DNA of 64,000 nucleotides. It comes from Pseudomonas petrae. GTDB lineage: Bacteria; Pseudomonadota; Gammaproteobacteria; Pseudomonadales; Pseudomonadaceae. Made by a program: the position numbers and the translations under genes. Of this stretch, positions 1-8,859 are shown one piece after another. The number at the start of each line of letters is the position of its first letter. The stretch's first letter is position 1. Location of the stretch: positions 186,001 through 250,000 of the forward strand of contig NZ_JAKJXE010000008.1 in assembly GCF_021728295.1 (NCBI RefSeq), written 5' to 3'. Under the pieces are notes generated by a model. The model saw nothing but the letters and a program-made list of their open reading frames with translations, was not told where the DNA came from and did not search any database.

Positions 1-1
1 C

Positions 2-1081
2 CTGGCCGGTTGGAGCGAGTTGCAGCTGTGCGTGCTGGACAACGATCGCGAGCAGGGCTGGAAGGTCGAAGTGGGCGGGCCGCTGGAGTTTTCCGAGTTC
101 GAGCGCGCGGCGGCGGACTGGGCCTGGCAGCACGGGCAACCCGCCGGCAAGGGTACCGGTACGCTGCCGTCGGGAAATTGGTGGTGGCTGCCGTTGTGGG
201 TGGACGATGCGCCGCTGGCGCTGCTCGGCATTCGTGCCAAACAGGGCCAGACTTTCAGCCCTCAGCGTCGACGTTTGCTCACGGCGCTGAGTCAGCCGCT
301 GGGTCAGGCCCTGGCGCGGGCGCGGCTGGCCGAGGACCTGGAAGCCGCGCGTTTGCATGGCGAGACCGAACAGCTGCGCAGCGCCTTGCTGGCCTCGGTG
401 TCCCACGACCTGCGCACGCCGCTGACCGCCATGCGCGGCAGCATCGACAGCCTGCTGGCGCTGGGCGAGGCAATTCCGCTGGAAGACCGTCGCGAGTTGC
501 TCGAAGGCACCCGCGACGAGGCTGAGCGTTTGGATCGCTACATTCAGAACCTGCTGGACATGACGCGTCTTGGCCACGGTGCGCTGAAGCTGGCGCGGGA
601 CTGGGTCTCGCCGGGTGACATCGTCGGCAGCGCGCTCAATCGCCTCCGCGCAGTGCTCGCACCGCTGCAGGTCATGACGCAATTGCCCGCTGAACTGCCG
701 CTGCTGTATGTCCACGCCGCGCTGATCGAGCAGGCGCTGATCAACGTGATCGAAAACGCCGCGCGCTTCTCGCCGGTCAATGGCCGTCTGCAGATGGCGG
801 TCAGTGTGCAGAACGAAGAGATCGTATTCGCCGTCAGCGATGAGGGGCCGGGGATACCCGAGAACGAACGGGCGAAGATTTTCGACATGTTCTACACCGC
901 AGCGCGGGGCGACCGAGGCGGGCAGGGGACGGGGTTGGGGCTGGCGATCTGTCAGGGTATGGTCGGCGCCCATGGCGGGCGGATCAGCGTGGACGATGGC
1001 ATCGACGGTCGCGGGACCTGCATTAGCCTGCACTTGCCGCTGCAGGCGCAGCCCGAGGCTGAAATGGACCCGGCGGTCTGA
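2..1081 (+). CDS. kdpD: Sensor histidine kinase KdpD, C-terminal part (5' end outside window)
   Basis: This is the cytoplasmic end of the K+-limitation/turgor sensor kinase that phosphorylates KdpE. The reading frame is open from the first complete codon, so the N-terminal universal-stress/KdpD and membrane domains lie upstream of the window. About 359 codons remain: a GAF-like stretch, the dimerisation/phosphoacceptor motif SHDLRTPLTAM (His codon at 404-406), then an HATPase_c domain with N-box NVIENAARFSP, G1 DEGPGIP and G2 GTGLGLAI. The response regulator begins 62 bases after the stop, and the pair is the normal kdpDE arrangement. kdpFABC is expected to the left but not seen. The identity as KdpD rather than another kinase rests on the partner and on the domain tail. 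Confidence 0.9.
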   Translation: MAGWSELQLCVLDNDREQGWKVEVGGPLEFSEFERAAADWAWQHGQPAGKGTGTLPSGNWWWLPLWVDDAPLALLGIRAKQGQTFSPQRRRLLTALSQPLGQALARARLAEDLEAARLHGETEQLRSALLASVSHDLRTPLTAMRGSIDSLLALGEAIPLEDRRELLEGTRDEAERLDRYIQNLLDMTRLGHGALKLARDWVSPGDIVGSALNRLRAVLAPLQVMTQLPAELPLLYVHAALIEQALINVIENAARFSPVNGRLQMAVSVQNEEIVFAVSDEGPGIPENERAKIFDMFYTAARGDRGGQGTGLGLAICQGMVGAHGGRISVDDGIDGRGTCISLHLPLQAQPEAEMDPAV

Positions 1082-1143
1082 ACCCGCTTTGCGCTACGCT
1101 AATGTCCGTTTGCTACCGACCTTTCATACATAACAGGACACCC

Positions 1144-1833
1144 ATGAGCCAGACGGCAACCATTCTGGTGATCGATGACGAGCCGCAGATCCGCAAGTTC
1201 CTGCGCATCAGCCTCGCATCACAAGGCTACAAAGTGCTGGAAGCGGGAACTGGCAGCGATGGTTTGACTCAGGCCGCGCTGAATAAACCCGACCTGCTGG
1301 TGCTCGACCTGGGCCTGCCGGACATGGACGGGCAGGACGTGCTCAGTCAGTTTCGCGAGTGGTCGACGGTGCCGGTGCTGGTGCTCTCGGTGCGTGCCAG
1401 CGAGGGCGAGAAGGTTCGCGCGCTGGACGCCGGCGCCAACGATTACGTGACCAAGCCGTTCGGCATTCAGGAATTTCTGGCGAGGATTCGTTCACTGTTG
1501 CGCCAGGCGCCGGAGAGCAGTCAGGTGGAATCGGCGGTGGTCATTGGCCCGCTGAACATCGATCTGGCCTACCGCCGGGTGGCGCTGGGCGATGTCGAAG
1601 TCGCCCTGACCCGCAAGGAATACGCGGTGCTGGCGCAACTGGCGCGGCATCCCGGGCGGGTCATCACTCAACAGCAACTGCTCAAGGACATCTGGGGCCC
1701 GACACACGTTGAAGACACCCATTACCTGCGCATCGTGGTCGGCCACCTGCGCCAGAAACTGGGCGACGACCCCGCCGCGCCGCAGTACATCGTCACCGAA
1801 GCGGGGGTCGGGTATCGGTTGGTGAATGCGTGA
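1144..1833 (+). CDS. kdpE: Response regulator KdpE
   Basis: OmpR/PhoB-family regulator of 229 residues that would activate the kdpFABC potassium-uptake operon once phosphorylated by KdpD. The receiver domain (about residues 5-115) has the acidic pair in VIDDEP, the phosphoacceptor Asp in LVLDLGLPDMDG and the Lys in VTKPFG. A winged-helix DNA-binding domain follows (about 130-228, with LTRKEYAVLAQLARHPG and VGYRL at the end). The start was put at the ATG at 1144 because family members begin with a short leader before ILVIDDEP; an ATG at 1102 in frame would add 14 unconserved residues. It is followed by a REP array and probably ends the kdp transcript. Confidence 0.95.
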   Translation: MSQTATILVIDDEPQIRKFLRISLASQGYKVLEAGTGSDGLTQAALNKPDLLVLDLGLPDMDGQDVLSQFREWSTVPVLVLSVRASEGEKVRALDAGANDYVTKPFGIQEFLARIRSLLRQAPESSQVESAVVIGPLNIDLAYRRVALGDVEVALTRKEYAVLAQLARHPGRVITQQQLLKDIWGPTHVEDTHYLRIVVGHLRQKLGDDPAAPQYIVTEAGVGYRLVNA

Positions 1834-1867
1834 TGGATCGTGCTCCCTCCACTACCCGGGTACATCC

Positions 1868-2342
1868 ATAGGACCGGCTGTGACCTCGACTGTAGGACCG
1901 GCTTTAGCCGGGAAAGCGTCAGATGTCACACCGCCTAATTGATGGCGGCCACACGGGCCTCTTCCCGGCTGAAGCCGGTCCCACTAAAGCATCGCGTGCA
2001 TCCATCGGGACTGGCGGTGACCTCGACAGTGGGACCGGCTTTAGCCGGGAAGGCGTCGGTGGTCACACCGCGTGCTTGATGGTGGTCATGCGGGCCTCTT
2101 CCCGGCTGAAGCCGGTCCTACTCAGGTATTGCGTCCAGTCTGCGATTGGCGGTGACCTCGACAGTGGGACCGGCTTTAGCCGGGAAGGCGTCGGTGGTCA
2201 CACCGCATGATTGATGGTGGTGATGCGGGCCTCTTCCCGGCTGAAGCCGGTCCCACTAAAGCATCGCATGCCTCCATCGGGACTGGCGTTGATCTCGACT
2301 GTGGGACCGGCTTTAGCCGGGAAAGCGTCATGTGTAACACCT
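1868..2342 (+). repeat. Tandem array of paired REP elements (BIME array 1)
   Basis: The core GGACCGGCTTTAGCCGGGAA and its inverse TTCCCGGCTGAAGCCGGTCC alternate across this gap. Units start near 1892, 2029, 2164 and 2301, so the period is 135-137 bases, with a partial relic near 1868. Each unit is REP, a linker of about 45 bases resembling CACACCGC..ATTGATGG, inverted REP, then a site-specific spacer (CATCGGGACTGGCGGTGACC type). The last unit is cut short at the patatin gene stop. The array separates two convergent genes (kdpE and the lipase). Confidence 0.9.
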
Positions 2343-3404
2343 TCAATGATCCTGCTCATACCGATCCAGCGTTTCCCTGGCGATCTCCCGCCCCAGCGCG
2401 ATCAGCTCAGGCGCTTTGTAGAATTCGAAGAACCGGCACACGCGTTTCGGCACGTTGATCAGAATGTCGGGCGGGTAGCCGGCGATTTTGTATTGCGCCA
2501 GGGACGTCTGCATCACCTCGAAGCTCTGGTTGATCAGATCCAGCAGCGAAGCCGGGCCGACGTTGTCGATGATGATCGAGCCGCTGGCCGATCTCGGTGC
2601 GCCGGGCTGGGTGGGCGCGGCAGAGGGTTGCTGGCCCTGGGGGTCGGCGGATTCGATGTCAGCCATCAACCACGGATTGCCCGTCAGCATGGCGGCGCTG
2701 GGTTTAAGCCTTTCCTGCGCCAGACGCAAACCGTCTTCGCCGGTCAGGTCCAGCTTGCGGCGAAACGGCAGGTGCGAGCCAATGGAACTCATCAAGCCGT
2801 CGAAACGCTTCTTCACCGCAGGCGGACGCTCGATCACCGGCAACTGGTAATGCTTCTGGGTCGTGGAGTTGAGATTGACCGCGACGATCAAATCGCAATG
2901 GCTCGACACCACCGGCACAATCGGCAACGGGTTCAGCAATCCGCCATCGACCAGCGTTCGATTGCCCTGAACCACCGGGGTGAACAGGCTGGGGATCGCC
3001 GCCGAGGCGCGCATCGCCGAATGCAGATTGCCCTCCTGAAACCAGATCTCCTGCTGGTTGGTCAGGTCCGTGGCCACGGCGGTGTAGGGGATCGGCAGGT
3101 CCTCGATGTTGATTTCGCCGACGATTTCGCGAATCTTGCCGAACACTTTTTCACCGCGAATCGCCCCCAGCCGGAAACTCACGTCCACCAGCCGCAACAC
3201 GTCCAGGTAATCCAGGCTTTCAATCCACGCCTTGTACTCGGGCAGCTTGCCGGCCGCGTAGATCCCGCCGATCACCGCGCCCATGGAACAGCCGGCGATG
3301 CAGGCGATGTCGTAGCCGCGATGTTCGAGCTCTTCGATGACGCCGATGTGCGCATAACCCCGTGCGCCCCCGGAGCCCAGGACCAGCGCGATGCGTTTAT
3401 TCAT
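2343..3404 (-). CDS. Patatin-like phospholipase / RssA-type serine hydrolase
   Basis: Protein of 353 residues with the patatin catalytic dyad. The glycine-rich oxyanion loop GSGGARGYAHIG is at residues 10-21, the nucleophile elbow is GCSMG with Ser40, and the catalytic Asp is D153 in LVDGG. These features predict esterase or phospholipase A activity. No signal peptide is visible, so a cytoplasmic or membrane-peripheral enzyme is likely. The C-terminal third (about 240-270) carries a low-complexity Pro/Ala/Ser-rich linker before a conserved-looking tail. It resembles the RssA/YlbK subgroup. Substrate unknown. It stands alone and reads toward the REP array. Confidence 0.88.
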   Translation of the reverse strand: MNKRIALVLGSGGARGYAHIGVIEELEHRGYDIACIAGCSMGAVIGGIYAAGKLPEYKAWIESLDYLDVLRLVDVSFRLGAIRGEKVFGKIREIVGEINIEDLPIPYTAVATDLTNQQEIWFQEGNLHSAMRASAAIPSLFTPVVQGNRTLVDGGLLNPLPIVPVVSSHCDLIVAVNLNSTTQKHYQLPVIERPPAVKKRFDGLMSSIGSHLPFRRKLDLTGEDGLRLAQERLKPSAAMLTGNPWLMADIESADPQGQQPSAAPTQPGAPRSASGSIIIDNVGPASLLDLINQSFEVMQTSLAQYKIAGYPPDILINVPKRVCRFFEFYKAPELIALGREIARETLDRYEQDH

Positions 3405-3576
3405 GTGCGGTTTCCCACTGTCAGCGTTCGGGCGGCGCGCCAGGCGGCCGATTCATCACACACCAGCGTAACGCCAACAGCGCGAAACGGGTATGGTGCA
3501 TCGCCCAGGTGTGGCACTTTTGCATCGCCGCACCGTCAAAGCCGCATCGTCGATTTCCTTAGTTGAGGTAACACCC

Positions 3577-3855
3577 ATGAAAGCCTGGATCTGCCTGCCC
3601 TTGTTGGCGTTGGTTCTCACCGGTTGCGCCGGCAAAACGGCCTACCGCGACAGCTGCGCCACCAACCTTGACGCGGCCTGGCACGAGCTCGATCTGGCCA
3701 AGGCCGAAGGTTTCGCCGGCACGGTCAGCTACTCCAAGGCCTTGTCGCTGCTGACCGGCGCCAAGACCCAGCAGCAGTTCGAAGCGTTCGAGGGTTGCTC
3801 CGAGAAAGCCGAGAAAGCCCGTTTCTACATCCGCGAATCCCGCGCGGGTCGTTGA
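3577..3855 (+). CDS. Small outer-membrane-type lipoprotein, function unknown
   Basis: A 92-residue product with a lipoprotein signal: positively charged start, hydrophobic core and the lipobox LTGC with Cys17 as lipidation site. The mature part is about 75 residues, mostly predicted helical and rich in Ala, Lys and Glu, with two further Cys (in DSCATN and EGCSEK) that could form a disulphide. The ATG at 3577 is preceded by TTGAGGTAACACCC (GAGG as ribosome site). A longer in-frame start at 3493 would destroy the signal peptide and was rejected. No domain recognised; similar small lipoproteins are common in Pseudomonas. Confidence 0.8.
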   Translation: MKAWICLPLLALVLTGCAGKTAYRDSCATNLDAAWHELDLAKAEGFAGTVSYSKALSLLTGAKTQQQFEAFEGCSEKAEKARFYIRESRAGR

Positions 3856-4042
3856 TCTGCTTTACCTGCGCGGTGACTGACACCGCGCCGTCCCTTCCTC
3901 ATCCCCAAGCTGATCCTGGCACGCGCCTCAATTCCCCACACTCGCTCTGGCGAAAAGGCCTACGCTGACCTTACAGTGGCTGCACGGCTGGCATCGTCTG
4001 CAGTCCTATCAGCCATGAGCAGTCGCCTGGGGAGGCCTTCCG

Positions 4043-4960
4043 ATGGGCAGAAAACTGGATGCGTGTCTTAACGCAATCAATGAAGTGGTGCTGGGCAAGG
4101 AACCGCAGGTTCGCCTGGCGCTGACCTGCCTGCTGGGCGGCGGGCATCTGTTGATCGAAGACTTGCCCGGCATGGGCAAAACCACCCTCAGTCACACCCT
4201 CGCACGGGTGCTCGGCCTGAGCTTTCAGCGCATTCAATTCACCTCCGATCTGCTGCCGGGCGACATCCTCGGCACATCCGTTTTTGATCGCGACACCGGG
4301 CAATTCACCTTCCATCCCGGGCCGATCTTCGCCGAGCTGGTGCTGGCCGACGAAATCAACCGCGCCACACCCAAGAGCCAGAGCGCGCTGCTCGAAGCCA
4401 TGGAAGAGGGCCAGGTCACCATCGAGGGCGCCACCCGTTTGCTGCCCGATCCGTTTTTCGTCATCGCCACCCAGAACCCGTTCAGCCAGGGCGGCACCTT
4501 CGCCCTGCCGGAATCGCAGCTGGACCGCTTTCTCATGCGGCTTTCGCTGGGCTACCCCGCGCGTTCGGCGGAGAAAGCACTGCTGCTGGGTGAGTCCCGT
4601 CGCGATCTGCTGCCGCGCATCGAGCCATTGCTGGACCACGCCGAACTCGCGTTGCTTCAGCAGCAGGCTCGGCAGGTGCGAGCCAGCGACGCCCTGGTCG
4701 ATTACGTGCTGCGGCTGGTCGATGCCACACGCAGCCAGCCGCAATTCGCCTACGGCCTGTCGCCCCGCGCGAGCTTGGCGATCCTCTCGGCGGCGCGGGC
4801 CTGGGCGTTGCTCGCCGGGCGCGATTACGTGATTCCCGAAGACGTGCAGGCAATCTTGCCCGCGGTCATCAGCCACCGCCTGCGCGAGCGCACCGACCCG
4901 ACCGGGCATGGCGGCGGCGCGCTGGTCCAGTGGCTACTGCGCGAGGTGCCGGTGCTGTGA
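4043..4960 (+). CDS. MoxR-family AAA+ ATPase
   Basis: 305-residue AAA+ chaperone-like ATPase of the MoxR group. Visible motifs are Walker A GMGKTT, Walker B LVLADEINRATPKSQ with the typical MoxR continuation ALLEAMEE, sensor 1 in VIATQNP and a C-terminal lid domain (RASLAIL, RDYVIPEDVQ). A strong ribosome site (GGGGAGG) lies just before the ATG. Its stop overlaps the start of the DUF58 gene (GTGA), and a transglutaminase-domain membrane protein follows. MoxR, DUF58 and transglutaminase genes form a widespread operon thought to work in envelope or metalloprotein maturation; the exact client is unknown. Confidence 0.93.
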   Translation: MGRKLDACLNAINEVVLGKEPQVRLALTCLLGGGHLLIEDLPGMGKTTLSHTLARVLGLSFQRIQFTSDLLPGDILGTSVFDRDTGQFTFHPGPIFAELVLADEINRATPKSQSALLEAMEEGQVTIEGATRLLPDPFFVIATQNPFSQGGTFALPESQLDRFLMRLSLGYPARSAEKALLLGESRRDLLPRIEPLLDHAELALLQQQARQVRASDALVDYVLRLVDATRSQPQFAYGLSPRASLAILSAARAWALLAGRDYVIPEDVQAILPAVISHRLRERTDPTGHGGGALVQWLLREVPVL

Positions 4961-5913
4961 TCGAACGCTTCAAACCGGCCTGGCAGCGCTGGTTGGGACG
5001 CCGAATCCCTCCGGCGACGCGGGTCGAGCTGGATCACCGTCGAATCTTCATCCTGCCGACCCGGGTCGGCGGCACGTACGCGCTCATTCTGTTTTTACTG
5101 CTGCTGGTCTCGATCAACTACCAGAACAGTCTCGCCTACGGCCTGACATTCCTCATGCTGTCGGTGGGCGTGCTTGCCATTCTGCACACCTACCGCAACA
5201 TCAGCGGGCTGATCCTCAGCGGCGGCCATGCGCGTTCGGTGTTCGTCGGCGAACCGGTGCAACTGCGCTTGCGTCTGGAAAGCACCGGCCATGGCCATCA
5301 GGCGATTGCCCTGGGTTGGGACAGCGAACAACTGGAGCAGACCGACGTCGAGGCCGAGCGTCTGGTGGAGGTCGGACTGACGCTGCCAGCGCTCAAGCGC
5401 GGCTGGATGCGGGCCCCGCGTTTGCGCGTGGAGAGCGTGTTTCCGCTGGGAATTTTTCGCGCCTGGAGTTGGCTGGACCTGGAACAGACCGTGCTGATCT
5501 ACCCGAAGCCGGTGGCCGGAACGATGCCGCTGCTGCAAGGCGTGCAACCCCATGCCGAGGACGACGGCCACGCGACGACGGGACCGGGCGTCGATGATTA
5601 TCAGGGCCTGCGCCTGTGGCAGCCGGGCGATTCAATGCGGCGCATGCACTGGAAAGCCTGGTCACGAGGTCAGGGGTTGATGGTCAAGGAGTTCAGCGAC
5701 CTCAGCGGTCACGACTTATGTCTGGACTTCATGGCCTTGGGCGGGGACATCGAAGAGCGGCTGTCGCGCCTGTGTTACTGGGTGCTGGAATTGTCCCAGC
5801 GTCAGCAACCCTTCGCGCTGCGGCTGCCCGGTTTTGTCTCGGCCGTGGACAGCGGCGACACCCACCGCGAAGCCTGTTTGCGCCAGTTGGCGCTATATGG
5901 GGTGCGGGCATGA
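4957..5913 (+). CDS. DUF58 domain membrane-anchored protein
   Basis: 318 residues. After a short N-terminus there are two close transmembrane segments (about residues 32-75, around YALILFLLLLVSIN and FLMLSVGVLAIL). The DUF58 signature follows near residue 215, GVDDYQGLRLWQPGDSMRRM with HWKAWSR after it, as in the family (YxPGDxxRxIxW). The start is GTG at 4957, giving a 4-base overlap with the moxR stop; an ATG 27 bases upstream lies inside moxR and lacks family similarity. In the family the C-terminal part is von Willebrand A-like. It probably acts with the MoxR ATPase. Confidence 0.9.
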   Translation: MIERFKPAWQRWLGRRIPPATRVELDHRRIFILPTRVGGTYALILFLLLLVSINYQNSLAYGLTFLMLSVGVLAILHTYRNISGLILSGGHARSVFVGEPVQLRLRLESTGHGHQAIALGWDSEQLEQTDVEAERLVEVGLTLPALKRGWMRAPRLRVESVFPLGIFRAWSWLDLEQTVLIYPKPVAGTMPLLQGVQPHAEDDGHATTGPGVDDYQGLRLWQPGDSMRRMHWKAWSRGQGLMVKEFSDLSGHDLCLDFMALGGDIEERLSRLCYWVLELSQRQQPFALRLPGFVSAVDSGDTHREACLRQLALYGVRA

Positions 5914-5926
5914 ACGGGGGTTGGCA

Positions 5927-7927
5927 ATGACGTCCTCAAGCCTGGCCAAACCCATTCCGCGGGTCAGCCTCAACTGGTTGCTGATCGCCCAGGCGCTGGT
6001 GATCGTGCCGTTCGCCTTGCACGTGCCGGTGGCCTTGATCGTGCTGTGGCTGGTGTGTTCGTTCTGGCGCATCCAGATCTTCCGTATGCGCGTGCGCATG
6101 CCCGGCACCTGGATCAAGTCGGGACTGCTGGTCGGCACCGCCGGGGGCATCTATCTGGCACGGGGCAGCCTGATCGGCCTGGACGCCGGTGCAGCGCTGC
6201 TGATCGCGGCGTTCATTCTGAAGATGCTGGAAATGCAAAACCGCCGCGACGCGCTGGTGCTGATCTTTCTCGGCTTCTTCTGCATCGCGGTCGGTTACCT
6301 GTTCGAAGACTCGCTGCTCTGGGGCGTGTTTACCCTGCTGCCGATCACCACGCTGCTGGCCGCGCTGATCGGCTTGCAGCAGTCCGGCATTTCCAGCAAG
6401 CCCGTCGCCACGCTGAGGCTGTCGGCCAAGCTGCTGTTGCAGGCCGTGCCGCTGATGATTCTGCTGTTCCTGTTTTTCCCGCGCCTCGAGCCGCTGTGGT
6501 CGTTGCCGCAACCGAGCAACAAGGCGCTGACCGGGCTGTCCGACAGCATGGCGCCGGGGGACATCGCCGAGCTGAGCAAGTCCGCCGAGCTGGTGTTTCG
6601 CGCGAGTTTTGACGGTCCGCTTCCGCCGCGCAATCAGCTGTACTGGCGCGCGCTGACCCTGGAGCAATTCGACGGCAGGCGCTGGTCGCAGTCCTCGCGG
6701 GCGCAAGTGCCCGACGCGCCGCAGTGGCGCCGGGAAGGCGAGCGGGTCAGTTACAGCGTGGTGCTGGAGCCGACCGGCAAACCGTGGCTGATGACCCTTG
6801 ATGTAGGCCAGACCGATCTGGCCGGCGTCCGCCAGATGAGCGATTTCCGCTGGCAGCGGCGGCGACCGGTCGAGCAATCGATGCTCTACAACGTCGAATC
6901 CTGGCCCGACGCGGTGCGGGAAACCGTGCTCAGCGACGGCGCACGGTTGCAGGCCCTGCAACTGCCCGCCAAAGGCAATCCTCAGGTGCGCGAATGGGCG
7001 GCGGGCCTGCATCGGCGCCACCCCGGCACCGACGCTGTAGTGGACGCGCTGCTGTCGTATTTCACCTCGCAGCCGTTTCGCTACACCCTCAAGCCCCCGG
7101 CGCTGGGCGCCAACAGCATCGATGATTTTCTGTTCGGCAGCCGCGCCGGTTTCTGCGCCCACTACGCCGGGGCCATGACCTTTGCGCTGCGCGCGGCTGG
7201 CGTGCCGGCTCGGGTGGTGGCCGGTTATCAGGGCGGCGAGCTGAACCCGGACGGCCACTACCTGACCGTGCGCCAGTTCGATGCCCACGCCTGGGTCGAG
7301 TACTGGCAACCGAACGTGGGCTGGCGCAGCGTTGATCCCACCGCAGCGGTGGCGCCCGCGCGGGTCGAGCAGGGGCTTGAGCAGGCGCTGGCGGCGGACG
7401 AAGAATTTCTCAGCGATTCGCCGATGTCAGCCCTGCGCTATCGGCACCTGGCCTGGGTCAATTCGATTCGCATGAGCTGGGACAACCTCAATTACGGCTG
7501 GCAGCGGTGGGTCCTGGGCTATCAGGGTCAGCAGCAACTGCAGGTCCTGGGACGCTGGTTTTCCGGGTTCCAGGCGCCGGTGTTTGCCGGCGGCGCGGCG
7601 GTTATCCTGGGTTTGCTGGCGCTGTGGTTGTTTAAGCCGTGGCGTCGTGAAAGCGATTCGCAGCTGCGCCTGTTCAACCATTTCGAACGTCTGCTCGCCC
7701 GGCAGGGTCTTAAACGTCAGCCAGGTGAAGGCGCCCAGGCCTTTGCGCAACGTGCTGCCGAGCAACTGCCGGCGCACGCCGGAGCGATCAGTGATTTTGT
7801 CCGCGAGTTCGAGGCCCAGCGCTATGCCGGGGCAGACGGCTCCGTCGGGGCGCTGCGTCAGCGTCTGAAATTTCTGCGCCGCAGCCTGCCGTGGCGTTTG
7901 TCCGCTGTAAGGGGCAAGCGGCCGTAA
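5927..7927 (+). CDS. tgpA: Transglutaminase-domain membrane protein (TgpA-like)
   Basis: 666 residues. Several transmembrane helices occupy the first ~190 residues (DUF3488 region), followed by a periplasmic transglutaminase-like domain with the triad Cys in GFCAHYAGA, His in FDAHAWVEYW and Asp in SVDPTAAV. A final helix near 550 (AAVILGLLALWLF) precedes a cytoplasmic tail (DUF4129-like). It matches the P. aeruginosa TgpA layout, an inner-membrane protein reported important for viability. The start is the ATG at 5927, 13 bases after the DUF58 stop; earlier in-frame ATGs lie inside the preceding gene. It is the third gene of the moxR-DUF58-tgpA operon. Confidence 0.92.
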   Translation: MTSSSLAKPIPRVSLNWLLIAQALVIVPFALHVPVALIVLWLVCSFWRIQIFRMRVRMPGTWIKSGLLVGTAGGIYLARGSLIGLDAGAALLIAAFILKMLEMQNRRDALVLIFLGFFCIAVGYLFEDSLLWGVFTLLPITTLLAALIGLQQSGISSKPVATLRLSAKLLLQAVPLMILLFLFFPRLEPLWSLPQPSNKALTGLSDSMAPGDIAELSKSAELVFRASFDGPLPPRNQLYWRALTLEQFDGRRWSQSSRAQVPDAPQWRREGERVSYSVVLEPTGKPWLMTLDVGQTDLAGVRQMSDFRWQRRRPVEQSMLYNVESWPDAVRETVLSDGARLQALQLPAKGNPQVREWAAGLHRRHPGTDAVVDALLSYFTSQPFRYTLKPPALGANSIDDFLFGSRAGFCAHYAGAMTFALRAAGVPARVVAGYQGGELNPDGHYLTVRQFDAHAWVEYWQPNVGWRSVDPTAAVAPARVEQGLEQALAADEEFLSDSPMSALRYRHLAWVNSIRMSWDNLNYGWQRWVLGYQGQQQLQVLGRWFSGFQAPVFAGGAAVILGLLALWLFKPWRRESDSQLRLFNHFERLLARQGLKRQPGEGAQAFAQRAAEQLPAHAGAISDFVREFEAQRYAGADGSVGALRQRLKFLRRSLPWRLSAVRGKRP

Positions 7928-7963
7928 ATCATCAGACATTAATCTTCAATCAAGGAGTGTTTC

Positions 7964-8743
7964 ATGTCAGCGATGGTCGATCACCTGGTCGCCGAGATTA
8001 TCGGCCTTAACATCAAACTGCTTGCCTGCCACGCGCGGCTGGAAGTCTCCACCGACAGCGAAGCGCTGCACGATCTGCGGACCAACGTCCGCCGCCTGCG
8101 CAGTGTCTTGCGCCCGATGCGCGGCTTGCCGGGGCTGGATCAGGTGGAAGCGGCGGCCAAGGAGGTCGGTGCGCTGACCACGCCTTTGCGCGACATGCAG
8201 GTGCTGGCGGCGTTTCTCGAAGAACAGGGGCTGCCCCAGGCGGCGGCCAAGCGCGATCAATACCTTAAAACAGCGTGCCCCAAAGTGGCCAGCTCTCCAG
8301 AGCTCAATCGGCTGTTTGGCGTACTCGATCAATTGCCGGGCCTGCTGCGCACCCAGGAGCGCCACGGCCTGCTGGACAAGCTGCGGCAGCGCATCGAAAA
8401 GCGTCTGGACAAACAATGGAAGCAACTGCGCGAAGCCATGGGCGACCCTGCCCACGACCGCCATCGTTTGCGCCTGTTGATCAAGCGCGTGCGCTACGCT
8501 GGCGAGGCCTACCCGGAACTCAGTCATCAGCCCAAGAACATGGAGCGCCGACTCAAGGCGGCGCAAGGTGCGCTGGGCGATTGGCATGATCATCTGCAAT
8601 GGCTGGAACAGGCGCGGCATCAGGCGGATCTGGCGCCGTGCATGGCCGGGTGGGAATTGGGCATCCATCGCGCCGAGCAAAAGTCCGACAAAGTATTGGA
8701 GCGGTTGTACCAGGCGTGCTTCGGCAAACATTCTCCACGCTAA
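7964..8743 (+). CDS. CHAD domain protein
   Basis: 259 residues forming an all-helical CHAD domain. Conserved basic/His-rich helices are visible: ALHDLRTNVRRLRSVLRPM near residue 35 and RHRLRLLIKRVRYAGEAY near 165. The family binds inorganic polyphosphate in other bacteria and often accompanies CYTH domains; no CYTH domain is present here. A good ribosome site (AAGGAG) precedes the ATG. It starts 36 bases after tgpA and may be its last operon member. Between this gene and the next lies an 8-bp inverted repeat (CCGCAGGA at 8775, TCCTGCGG at 8802). Confidence 0.85.
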   Translation: MSAMVDHLVAEIIGLNIKLLACHARLEVSTDSEALHDLRTNVRRLRSVLRPMRGLPGLDQVEAAAKEVGALTTPLRDMQVLAAFLEEQGLPQAAAKRDQYLKTACPKVASSPELNRLFGVLDQLPGLLRTQERHGLLDKLRQRIEKRLDKQWKQLREAMGDPAHDRHRLRLLIKRVRYAGEAYPELSHQPKNMERRLKAAQGALGDWHDHLQWLEQARHQADLAPCMAGWELGIHRAEQKSDKVLERLYQACFGKHSPR

Positions 8744-8859
8744 GCGCGATTCGGGAGTGCTTAGGCAGTCTGGTCCGCAGGATTGGCGGTTATAAACCCT
8801 GTCCTGCGGAGGTTGCCCCGCTAACATCCGCCAATACCGCCTGCCACCCTGGAATGCGC

